64,000 bases of DNA from assembly GCA_033439295.1 (NCBI GenBank), contig JAVTLE010000003.1, positions 1,922,001 to 1,986,000 on the forward strand, in the 5' to 3' direction. The number at the start of each line of letters is the position of its first letter. The stretch's first letter is position 1. This DNA is from Deuterostichococcus epilithicus (lineage: Eukaryota; Chlorophyta; Trebouxiophyceae; Prasiolales; Stichococcaceae). The notes below the pieces were generated by a model. It saw nothing but the letters and a program-made list of their open reading frames with translations, did no database searches and was not told where the DNA came from. The position numbers were made by a program, and so were the translations under genes. Shown piece by piece: positions 23,124 through 33,864 of this stretch.

Positions 23124-26100
23124 TCACAGCTTGGCCCAGGCCTGCAGCACCAGCGGCGGGTCGAAGGCGTGCGCCAGCACCTGTGCAAGGCCACAAAGGG
23201 CGTCTGACCTCTGACCCCAACCTGCAGCGTGTCTGAGGCGGCGCCAGGACAGGACACGACCCATCTACATCACCCTAGTAGTGCACGATCTCCCAGCTGC
23301 ACACGCGACACGTGTCACGAGTTCCTTCCTCCTGCCACAATTTCATCCCAGAAACTTTCAGAACCTCTCACCTGTTCGAGGCGCTCTGCGGGAATGATCT
23401 CCAGGGCGTCGCGCACCGCCGCCGGCAGGTCTGCCTTGACATCGCGCACATTGCGCGCTGGAATGATGACCCGCGTCATGCCTGCAGTGCGAGGCGAACA
23501 GAGGTCGCAAGCCGAATGCTGCAGCAAACATGTGCTGCTCTTGCGCAGGCAAGCCGGAAGTCCGGTCGACCTGAGTCTGGGTAGGTACGGAAGAGATTTC
23601 GGGCCGGCCTTTACGCACAGGCTGTTCTGCCACCTGCACGCCTTTGTGGGCGCTGTCGCTGTGGCTTCTGTTTTGCAGGGCAGCTGGCCACTGAACTGTC
23701 GGCCAGCCGCTTGATGGGCGGGCCCGTGGGCCCAGCACCGGCAGAAGCAACATTGCTGATATCATCTGATGTCTTGATGCAGCAACCCTGCCGACCGTCG
23801 ACCTGGGTGCGGGCGAGCTGAGCTATACCCAAAAGCAAGCTTCCGACTTTACAAGCAAGCATGGGAGCAGCAAGTGTCATCATGTCTGAGGTTCACCAGC
23901 CTGATGCGCGGCAAGCAGCTTGTCCTTGACGCCGCCGACGGGCAGCACCAGCCCCCTCAGCGTCAGCTCGCCCGTCATGGCGGTGTCGCCGCGCGCCGGC
24001 CGGCCCGTGTACAGGCTTGTCAGCGCGACAGCCAGCGTCACGCCCGCCGAGGGACCGTCCTGCGGGGAGCAGGAGAGGCGCTCAGGGCGCCTGGGGGGTG
24101 AAGGCGGGAGGTGTGTGCGTGGTGGGGGGGGATGGGGAGGGATGCGCCTGTTCCAAGGCGGCTATGCTGCAGGCCGCGGGCAAGCTGCCGGACGTAGGCT
24201 GGCAGACGGCTGGCAGATGCAGGCTGGCAGACGTTCACGAGAACAAGGCGGTCCGCGGTCGCCTTGCAGCAGCAAGATCAGGTTGCTGATGCAACATGGC
24301 GCTGGGGCTGGTGCCGTCTTGTAGAAGCGACTCGAGGAGGCTCAACAAGGTGCTTGGGGCCGAGCAAACCTTGGGCACGGCGCCGGCGAACAGGTGCACG
24401 AGCACATCCCAGCAGCACAGCGAATTGCCACGACGTCCAGAGAGACACATCGATCTGATTGGGGTCTGCCGACCTTGGGCACGGCGCCGGCCGGCAGGTG
24501 CACGTGCACATCCCAGCAGTTAGGCCCCGTCGCTGCAGAACTCTGCGGCGGCATCCCCGCCGCGCGCAGCGCCTCCGCCCCGGCTGCCGCCCCGTCGCCG
24601 GCGGCGGCGCCGGCGCGCTGCCTCGGCCGCCCTCGCCGCCGCAGGGGGGTTCGGGCGGCAGCAGCGGCAGCCGCGCGGCGTGCGCGCGGATCCAGGACAG
24701 CGCAATGCGTGCAGACTCCTCCAGCACCTCCCCCATCTATGTTCGTTGCAGAAGGGAGTTCAGGAAGGGGAAAGGCATCTCGAAACAGTAAATGAGCGGG
24801 TTTAGGGGGGGGATATTGGTGCACTATTAACGACGCCCCACAGCCAGGGGACAGCAACAAGCACTCCACAACCCCGGCCGAGACGTCTGGCGAGGCGCAT
24901 GTGCAAGACGGAACGGTTTTGGCCCATGAGGCGCATGGCTGCAGTTGAGGCGAACGATCGGGGTAGGTGCCAGGGCCTGCCGTACCTGGCCTGTGAGCGT
25001 GAGGCTGCCGGGCCGGCCGGCGGTGCCGTGGCCCGTGGCGATGCACTCCACATACTGCACCTGCCGGACACATGACGACAGGAGCTTCAGGCTGCAGCGC
25101 TCTCCTTGAGCGCGACCGAAGCAGCGCACTGTGCAACAGGTTCCTGCGCAGGCATTCAACTGAACCCCTCTTCCAGTGTCGCCTCGCCCCAGAAAAGGAT
25201 TTCTGGGTGCTGTTGAGCGGTCACCTGGCCACCCGCCTCGGTCCAGACGAGGCCCGCGGCGCTGCCAGCGCCCGCGATGCGCTGCGCGACGTCGTTCTCG
25301 CCAAAGCGGCGGGGCCCCAGCACCTCCTCGATCAGCGCCTCGTCCACAATCACCTGCATGCAGAATCCCAAACCCTCCTCGCGGTGGGTTGTTTGGCGTG
25401 CGCGCAGGCTGCGACCTGGCAGTGTGCACGCATTGCCTGGCTGGGGTTGAAAGGAAACACGTGTGTGGTTTGACACAGCATGGGTGCCCCACGACAATGC
25501 GTTATGCGGAACTATGTCGGTGGCCGGCTCATGCTGTTGCAAGTCTGCAGTCACCTGCTGGGTGTATTCGGCAAAGGTGTGGCCATTGGCGCTTGCCGCG
25601 AGCAGCCCCGGCGCTGTTGCCTCTGCCGAACACTGCGCACGCGACACCGCGGCGGCCGAGCTGCCTGCCGCCACCGCGTGCGAGGCATGCTGCGGGCAGT
25701 CATAACCCGTCGGGTCCGCCTCGGCGGCCGGCGGCTGCGGCGCGGGGTCGCCGCCGCCTGCGCCATCCGTCGCCTCCACCACATTGACGGCCACATGGCG
25801 GCAGATCGCGGCGAGCGCCCTGCGTGCAGGACAGCCAGCACCGCTCTGACGCCGCTCGAGCATTGCAGCAGCGGTGCTCGAGCATACCGCGGGGCGCCTG
25901 TTGCCTTGCACATCTCCATGCATGTAATGACAGCATCCATGGCTGCAATAACGATGTACAAATCTCGGTAAACCCAGAGGCACCTGGACAGGGACCGGAC
26001 CCCGGCCTCGCGCGTGTAGCCGCAGGCCACCACCTCCAGTGCGGCGGGCGGGAAGGCCAGCTGCTGCGACGTCAGCCCGTGCTCCTCCAGCAGGCTGGGG

Positions 26101-29100
26101 ATGAGGTGCTTGGCCGCGATGTGCACCTGCGGCAGCGGCGACGCAGGCGTCACATCCATCCAGGAGCTTGTGAACATCACAGGACTTCGACTGCGTGTGC
26201 AGGGCTTTGTGGCTTGTGGAGTTTTGATGGTGCAAACCCAGGTCCTGGAACTGGAATCACATGTGTCAGACATCAGCAGCAACACGGTCCCGCTGCTTGC
26301 GTTCGATGCCTTGGGGACTCCCCAATCGGGCGCAAACCTGCATGCCTTTCATTTGCGGGTGTAGCCGGACAGGCGGATGAGCCTCCAGCCAGTCTCACAG
26401 CATAACTGTCGAGCTCGCACAGCACCAAGATTAAACAGCGAGACCACCGGTGTGCACACCTTTTCGTCGAGGGTGTAGCCGGACAGGTGGATGACCTCCA
26501 GCCGGTCCAGCAGCGGCGCTGGGATGGCGCCCAGCTGGTTGCCCGTCGCCAGGAACACCACCTGCATTGGACGTTCGAGCTCGAGTTGGCAGAATACATG
26601 ACTTGGCTCGATCTCAGCTGCACCTCGCACACCGGCGGTCCAGCAGCGGCGCTGGGATGGCGCCCAGGTGGTTGCCTGTTGCCAGGACACCACCTGCATT
26701 GCACTCTCAGAGCTCAAGTTGGGACATACATGCCAGTCCAGCAGCGGCGCTGGATGGCACCCAGCTGGTCGCCGGTTGCCAGCAACACCACCTTGGTTTG
26801 GGGAAGGTCCAGCACGATCTCAGCAGCACCTCGCGACTCAACATTCCAGGCAGCATCAATGTGACGGCACCCAGCTGGCTGCCCATCGCCAGGACCACAT
26901 GCTGAGATTGGTTCAGCTCCGTCTCGACTGCAGCTTGCGGCTCGACACTTCGAAGTGCAGGAGAGTTTGATGTGGCATGTGCAGATCGCCTTGCAGCCTG
27001 CAGCGGAGAAGCAACATGCGCTTCGGGCTGCAGGACAGCACACAGGACAGCACCGCCTGCAGCCGACACTCGCTGCAGAGCCGATGCCACCAGCAAGCGA
27101 GTCTTCCTGGTGGCTTTCGACCCTGGAACCCAGTCCCACTCAGATGAGGCGTCGCACCTTTGACAGGTCGAAAGGGACGCCCAGGTAGGTGTCCACGAAA
27201 GCAGCGTTCTGCTCCGGGTCCAGCACCTGCAGTGTGGATTGCATTGATATGAGCCAAGGACTCGAGGGGAGCAGCAGCAATCTACAGCAGGCGACAGGAA
27301 GTACCCCGTCTGCAATCATTGGTTTCAGCTGCTGACGGGAGTTGAGTGACAAGCCGTCCAGCGGCTGCAGCCGGCGGGTGCGCTGGTGCGGGTGCCTCAG
27401 CTGCGCATGCCGCAGGCGGCAGGCGAGCAAGGGCGCCTCTGCCTGTGGTGTTGAGGGGAGCGTGGTAGTGTGTGGACCGTGCCGGAGGCATGGGCGCACC
27501 TCGAGCAGTGCGGCGGCGGGGTCACCGCGGGCATCGCGCCCCATCTTGTCCACCTCGTCCAGCAGCAACAGCCCGTCCCGCACGCCTGCCCGCTTCACCG
27601 CCTGCGCAAGGGTGTAGGGTTTACGGAAGGGGTGATGTGACGTCAGCATCACTGCCTGCTCGAGGCATTGGACGATGGCATTGGGAGCTGCCTCTGACCC
27701 AGCGCTGAGCAGCCCGCCTCTGCAGCTCGCCCTATACACTGGCGCCGCTTCACCAGCTGCGCAAGCCACCACCTCGCCGCTAGCGCAGGACTACGCACGT
27801 GGACCTGGGCGTGTGACTCTGCATGTATGAATGCATAGATGGACTTGCAGATGTGTACTCGCTGACGCGGTTGCCCTGCTGCAGAGCAGCCAGCCTGTTC
27901 AAAACGTCAGCATTGCGCCTAGCACACACTTTCGGCAGTGCCGAGCGCTTGGTGCGGGCGCACTGTGACACTTTGCAGCTTAGGCACATTGCTGATGCAT
28001 CATGCAAATCTTTTGCTCTGACCCCCTCTTCAATGACGGAAATGTTGCTTTTCGTTATGACAACGAGCATCAAACCGACCAACAGGGAGCCAGCCAGCCA
28101 GCTCCGACCTGCTCGCAAGCTTTCCTATGGACGTGGCGCCTCTCACCCAGGATGCCTCACCCACGCTTGGGCGTGTGCCTTTGGTGACCTAACAAGTAAC
28201 AGAGTGTGGCTAGGGGACCGGCGCTGCACTGCATGCTGGAACCCTGATCGCCCTCAAGGCAGCTGAAAACGAGGAGACGAGGCCGACCTGAATGATGCGG
28301 CCGGGCATGGCGCCGATGTAGGTGCGGCGATGGCCGCGCACCTCCGCCTCGTCCCGCACGCCGCCCAGGCTGATGCGCTGGAAGGGCCGCCCCAGGGCCG
28401 CTGCGGCAACATCACCGAATGTCAGGGTGTTCCCAGCAGGCGGAGCCTGTCCTCGTTCATGCACGCCGCCCAAGCTGATGCGCTGGAAGGGCCGCTGGAA
28501 GGGCCTCTACAGCAACAGCAGAGGCTCACTGTCGGGTCATTGGTTGCAATGAACGATTGCGAACGATTGCAGAACCACAGAAAGGCACACGGGTGCACGC
28601 CTGTGCGATGCCGTCAGGCAGATGCAGGCCTGCGCGTGTGATAATGAACAAGGGCGGCCGTCAAACCTGCGCATCGTGATGTTGGCAAGCGTGCAACAGG
28701 AAGGAATCGAGGTTGTGTGTCCAGGATGGATGCTGTCAGCCCAGAGCCACAGGTCGCTGGTCACCCTTGTTTCCAGCCGGCGGGCCGGTGGGTCATGTAG
28801 GCGAGAAGGGGCTGTACCCGCGACGGAGCGCGCGAGGCTGGTCTTGCCGACGCCGGGCGGGCCGACGAAGGCGAGGATGGGCGCACGCGCCTCCGGGCCC
28901 CGCAGCCGCCGCACCGCCAGGTACTGTATGATGCGCGTCTTGGCCTTGTCCAGGCCATGGTGGTGCTCGTCCAGCAGTGCTCGCGCCTCGCCCAGGCTCA
29001 GCTCTGCGGCACCAAAACACTGACGCTAAAGTTTTCCTGCACAGTGTGATGCAATGCGCGCATCTAGCAGCACCCGCGCGCCGCTCAGGCTCAGCTCTGC

Positions 29101-32100
29101 GGCGCCAAACGACTGATGCTGTATAGTGTGTGTTTTTGGGGTATTGTGTAATGCACGTCATCCACCTCGTCCAGGCTTCCAATGCTGCTCGTCCAGCAGC
29201 GCCCGCGAGCTGCACAGGGACAGCTCTGCGACATGAAGGCAGCCAGGCTGGACTCAGCGGAGCGGCAGTTGCCAAGGTCAGAAACTTCTGTGTGCCCTGG
29301 TCCGGCAGCGGGTTCGTCACGTCCAGGCTTAGTGCCGCGTCCGATGAGTGAGGGCGGTCTTTGAGCTTGTACAGACGACACATTCTCCTTGGAAGTCGAT
29401 CGTAGCATGGCGCCGGCGGGCAGGACAAACCGACGAAGCACTCGTCTGACAGCAGGGCCTCACCCAGACGCAGCTGCGCAGAACGTGGATAGGTGCCACA
29501 GACAGGGTCGAGGCGATTCCTGCGATGCTAATGCGGCGGACTGGTCCTGCTCAGGCAGTGGAAAATATCCAACGAACGGCCTTAGCCAGCGCTCGGCCTC
29601 ATTTTGCCGATCAAACGCCTTGTGTGCATCCCGCAACCGAGGAGCTCAGCTCTTGCAATGCCGGCAGTCACAACCACGCGCTGCAATGGGTGGCATGGGG
29701 GAGGCACAGCGCCGCCGTTCGCACCTTTGAATTCCTGGCCGGCGTCCGGACCCGCCCCGGCGGCACCGCTGGCGCCTGCCTCCCCCGCACCGCCACCCGC
29801 CTGGCGGGCATCGCCCGGCGCCGCCGCCTGCTCCGACTGGCTGTCCGAGCCGCTGTGCTGGGCTGCCGCCTTGGTGTCCGCCGGTGTCGCATCCGCTGCG
29901 ACTTTGGCTGCGGCGGCAGCTGGCGGCGGCCGGGCGGCAGCTGGCGGCGGCCGGGCGGCAAATGCGTTCCAGGGCAGGTCCGCCAGCGTTTCCAGGTAGG
30001 TGCGAGATATGGCGTGGCCTGCAACATGACAGGCGGTGAGGTTAACGCGGACCAGGGCAGTGAGTGGTACACGCTTTGCCTAATCCCCTGATTCTCAGAG
30101 TGGCACCGGGCTGCTTGCCATGCTGAAGTGCAGGGTGATCAGGACAGGGGACCCTGCCGAAGGCCGATGCCACAGCAGACCGGCGGGCACCGCGCATTTG
30201 TCGGGCTGGCAGGTCACCTGGGTGCTGCTCGTTCGAGCGCTGCAGCCGCTTGAGCTCCCGCAACGCCACCTGCACGCACACTGGCACACACCTCAGCCGC
30301 TGTCCTTTGACCACAATCCTTTCGGAGTCAGGCTGAATGATGGCTCGAGGGCCATTTCACCACAATGTCCCCATTGCACCTCATGAAAATTGGATCACAG
30401 CGTCAGGCAGGATTTGCTGGCGCCGCCAAACCTTGTGCACATCGGGCGGCATCGCAGCGCTCTCGATGCGCTGCGCAAGCTCTGCGAGCTCGTCCTCCTC
30501 CTCGCCGCCGTCGCCGCTGCCGCTGCGGCGCCGCGGGCCGCCACCCGAGAAGAAGGAGCCGCCTGCGCGGACAGCGGCCCTCAGGACCCTGGCGACGCAT
30601 GGTGTCGGGGCCGCGCCGCGTTCTCATCCCGTATGCGTACAGGCATTCGCACAGCTGCCATGGCTGATGACTGTGCGCAATCAGAACAGGAGTTTAGGGC
30701 AGCAACACACTCGGCAGGCCCTTCTGGGCGGCCTGCAGGCGTCGCAGCGCCGCGATGCGGGCGGCGGCTGAGGCCCGGTCGTCGCCGCCGGCGCCGCTGA
30801 GCGCGGTCGCGCTGTCTCCCAGCGCGCCCACCGCCTGCCCCGCCGCTTTCAGCGCGTCCTGGACGCGGACGGTCCGAACGGCGCCTCTTCACCTGGCTGC
30901 TGAGCCGACTGGTGCAGACAGCCGAGGTGCGCCGCCTTTGCGGCAGCTTGCATGGAGTGGCCGGAGCGTAGCGACCGGCATATCCTCGTCCGCCTTGAGC
31001 ACAATCGGCCTTGAGCACGTGCACGGTCCCTCAGGGACCATCACCCTCGCAAGCGCAGGGCGCACCTTGACGAGGGCCAGCACAATCTGCAGCCGGGCGC
31101 CGACGTCCACCGCCTCCAGCACGGCCTGCCGCGCGGGCGGCGGCGGCGTCAGCACCGCCGCCAGCAGGTCCGCGCACCTGCCCGGCGGCGACGACTCCAG
31201 CACCTGTCAGCACCTAAGCAGGGTTTGGTGAGGAATCAAAGCAGGGTTTGGCGAGGCAGCGAGCAGGCCAGCACCTGCCGGCGCGACGGTGCTGCAGGGT
31301 TGCTCAGCACTGAAGAACCTTGCAGCCAGGCCGACTCTGCCGCATATTGCCGGGGCTGACGCTACCAATGCGTGACCAGACCACCATCGACTTCGCCGGC
31401 AAGAGTGGTCAGTTCCCCCTGGCGCGCCTCCCAGCCTGCTGAAGCAGCCGCTCACGCCTGCCAGGCACACCGCCGCCAGGGCGCCGCTGGTCAGCAACCC
31501 CATGCCAGCAGCTTGCCGGCCTCCATCGTGCATCTAGCCGCCTGGCCCAGCATTGACGCAACAAGGGGAATACACATATTTCAAAAGCGCAGCCGCATTT
31601 ACTCACATCCGCCAGGCGCGCTGCCGCTGCGGCCCCGGTCGTGAGCGAGACCATGCCCAGCAGCTGCCGCGCCGCCCGTCGCAGCTGCGCCAGTGCCTCC
31701 GCCGCCTCCTGCCCCAGCTCCTCCGCATGATGCCTGCGGTCATGCGCAGGCGAGAATGAGTTCGGTTTCGAGTCCGATTCCTGAATAACTGTTCCGTGCG
31801 GCATCTGCGAGGCGCGCCCCTCAATGCCTCTTCCCACTGTTGCGCAGCGTGGCATCTGCAAGGACACCTCGAATTTCTTATGCTTCAGCCAGGAGCCCGG
31901 GGTTCACACCCTGCAGGTTGTGTCATCTCTTGGCTGTCTGGATGCAGGGTATTGGCGGCCCAAGAAAAGTGCTACCTGGGGTCAGAGGCCGGAAAGAGCT
32001 CCAGCTGCTGCAGGGTGGTGGTGTAGTATTCCCGCTCGCCGCTGGTGGCGTCGATGCGAATCCGGCAGCATCCCTCCAGCACCAGCACCCAGTTGCCGCT

Positions 32101-32919
32101 CTGCACGCACATGGCGAGGCCGTCAACCGCGGCGAAGACGCAGTGAAAAAGCCGCACGGCACACGACTGCCATGCGCTGGCGCTGCATCACTGGATTAGC
32201 GTTACGAACATTGGACCCTGCAAGCTGTCGCCACCTTACAGCGAGCACATCAGGGGCTGCTGGTAGCTGTACTGTTGCTCAACAGCAGGTGAAACCAGCC
32301 GCTTTGGACTTGCTGTGGCCTGGCACCTGTGCGGAGCGGGTGAGCTGCAGCACGCGGGCGGCGGTGCCGAGCGAGTGCAGCCTGCCGAGGTCCACGTCAT
32401 CGCGCCGCTTCGCGTCTGACTGCGAGCCGTGCTGCCCGCGAGAGTGTCTGCGATCCGCTGCCTGGCCCGGCAGCGCCTTGTGCGCACTCGCGTCCGTCGC
32501 GACCAGTGGCACAACCCCGACGAGCACGTTCCCGCCTCGCTGCTGCAGCAGGTGAGAGACGAGCGCCATGCTGCGCCATGGAGTAGCTCAGCGGTCAATC
32601 CTTGCGAGGCGCTGGAACATTTGCCTCAGGAACATGAATGTGCGCATGTGGGGCGCATTTGCGGCGCATGTTCCAAGCAAATCTGTGTGCAATATACCTG
32701 CGATCCGATTTGGCGGAGACTGATATGCGTGCGTACGCCGTCGGCAGCAGTACCTGCGGGCCACATCAGCGGCTTCAGCAACGACGGACTCTCGAGGTGT
32801 CGACCAACCTGCCACATGGTCAAGCCGAGCCAACAAACCTGCGCCTCCAGTGCCAGGAGCGGCAGCTCGGTCGGCACGAGCAGGCCATCAGAATCGGCTG
32901 AAGACTTGGTCTTTCCCAT
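23124..32919 (-). CDS. LON2: Peroxisomal Lon protease 2
   Basis: ATP-dependent AAA+ Ser-Lys protease of the peroxisome matrix. Exons: 32919-32839, 32753-32698, 32570-32327, 32100-31976, 31733-31607, 31203-31066, 30858-30711, 30562-30432, 30269-30218, 30018-29725, 29003-28818, 28400-28288, 27601-27500, 27226-27158, 26561-26460, 26126-25984, 25819-25555, 25353-25225, 25060-24986, 24736-24474, 24059-23897, 23481-23372 and 23180-23124; about 1,057 residues. Motifs in order: N-domain GVVPLV and [11 protein letters not shown], Walker [10 protein letters not shown], Walker [10 protein letters not shown], sensor region [16 protein letters not shown], Ser in DGPSAGVT and Lys in VGGVKDK. The C-terminus AKL is a canonical PTS1, as in plant LON2. 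Exon 10 carries a long Ala/Pro-rich insert after the N-domain. Exon 20 is one base short of frame within a GC-only low-complexity stretch (about 24560-24640). This may be an assembly error, or an intron I cannot see. Introns are loaded with echoes. Confidence 0.94.
24366..24420 (-). repeat. Intronic echo of LON2 exon 20 3' edge
   Basis: Reads [15 protein letters not shown] then GT, against [15 protein letters not shown] then GT at the true exon end (24474-24522). The true copy matches the Lon consensus HIHxPAGAVPK better. The echo keeps a GT at the donor position, so it could compete in splicing. Confidence 0.9.
26348..26398 (-). repeat. Intronic echo of LON2 exon 15 3' edge
   Basis: Copies the [10 protein letters not shown] end of exon 15 (true copy 26460-26512); the block CCGGACAGG.GGATGA.CTCC is shared. 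It lies downstream of the true donor. Confidence 0.85.
26641..26907 (-). repeat. Three serial intronic echoes of LON2 exon 15 5' edge
   Basis: Copies at 26641-26716, 26740-26797 and 26851-26907 of the exon start [19 protein letters not shown] (true copy 26505-26565). Nearest copy: ATGCAGGTGGTGTCCTGGCA with one base lost, so out of frame. Second: [13 protein letters not shown]. Third: [12 protein letters not shown]. Similarity to the exon falls with distance. The nearest also shares the intron end AATGCAG and a GAGCTC upstream, so the duplicated segment spanned the junction. Confidence 0.92.
27735..27775 (-). repeat. Intronic echo of LON2 exon 13 5' edge
   Basis: Short copy of the AVKR start of exon 13, sharing CGCTTCACC.CCTGCGCAAG-like sequence with 27590-27610. 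Length is about 25-40 bp, so this is less secure than the others. Confidence 0.55.
28436..28508 (-). repeat. Intronic echo of LON2 exon 12 5' part
   Basis: Shares GCTGATGCGCTGGAAGGGCC (plus-strand sense) with the true exon at 28370-28392. Flanking matches include ACGCCGCCCA. It lies upstream of the true acceptor. Confidence 0.88.
29052..29236 (-). repeat. Two serial intronic echoes of LON2 exon 11 5' edge
   Basis: Copies at 29052-29106 and 29178-29236 of the [15 protein letters not shown] start (true copy 28962-29008). The nearer copy reads [13 protein letters not shown]; the farther [15 protein letters not shown]. Both are preceded by CGCAG or CGCAGA-like sequence. Confidence 0.9.
31470..31522 (-). 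repeat. Intronic echo of LON2 exon 5 3' part
   Basis: Copies the [18 protein letters not shown] stretch (true copy 31615-31675) in another frame. Shared plus-strand blocks are CATGCC.AGCAGCT and GCCGCCAGGGCG-like. It lies downstream of the true donor. Confidence 0.75.
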
Positions 32920-33864
32920 GGTCCTGGGTTTGGGATGCGTCAACTGCAAAGTCAACGCGCATTCAGCCCGGAAAGGTGTCGCTGCATGCGCTCAGTCTGC
33001 TACCGCACATTGACCACAGACGACAAGTGCGACGTGAGAGACACATGGAAAGGGACAGACGGTGAATTTGCTGCTGAGCGGTCAGGTCGCCATTCTTCAC
33101 CTGACGCTGACCTGGCCTTATGACGGTCAAGAGTTGGAGCTCCGGAACTCCCGAATGTGACCATCCCTCCCAAATATGCACCGCAGCGTTCACGTTGCGC
33201 GTCGTTGCCGGCTGACACGACCCGGGAACAAGTCTTGCGGGATGATTTGACCTGCCTCAGGTGAAATCTATCCCTTTAAGTAGCAGGTGCACGGTTTTGA
33301 AGCGACAGCTGCTGCGGCTGAGGTCGTCACCATACTCACATTATTGCGGCAGGGCAGCAGGGTGCGTGGGGCATCAACAAACGATCTATTACAGACGGCT
33401 TGTAGGACAACACATTCGACAGCGCAGTCAATGCCGTTGATCAACATGGTGCGGTTAAGCCATTGCCGCAGTACTTGGCCGCGCTCTCACTCAACACTAC
33501 AACGCTGATGCAGCGCACACGATCAACTAGTACATATAATCGTCCAATACAACCAGCAAAAGACCAAACGAAAGCCGCTGGCAAAGCTACATCATCAAAA
33601 GGTACATGCCAGAGGTGGGCATCACTCGCAGCAGACAAGCTGGCGGTGAGCATCGTTCATAAATCAATTATAGCTGGCGATGGTACAACCCTCACAAGAA
33701 TGGTTCGAAGGACTGGCACAAGATAGATCCTGGCATGACCATCCAGGTTCAGATGGGGTTGGTCATGCGCAGCCAGCGCCAGTCTCGCTCTACATCGTCC
33801 TCCCTCTGGCGGCACCGCATGCCAGATGGTTGACACAGTGAGCCTCGAGGAGGCTGGGGCCGAC
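32920..33864. other. Intergenic region between CtpA 3' end and LON2 start
   Basis: About 945 bp in tandem orientation, with an AT-richer middle (33250-33720). It should hold the LON2 promoter. I see no gene or repeat in it. Confidence 0.5.
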
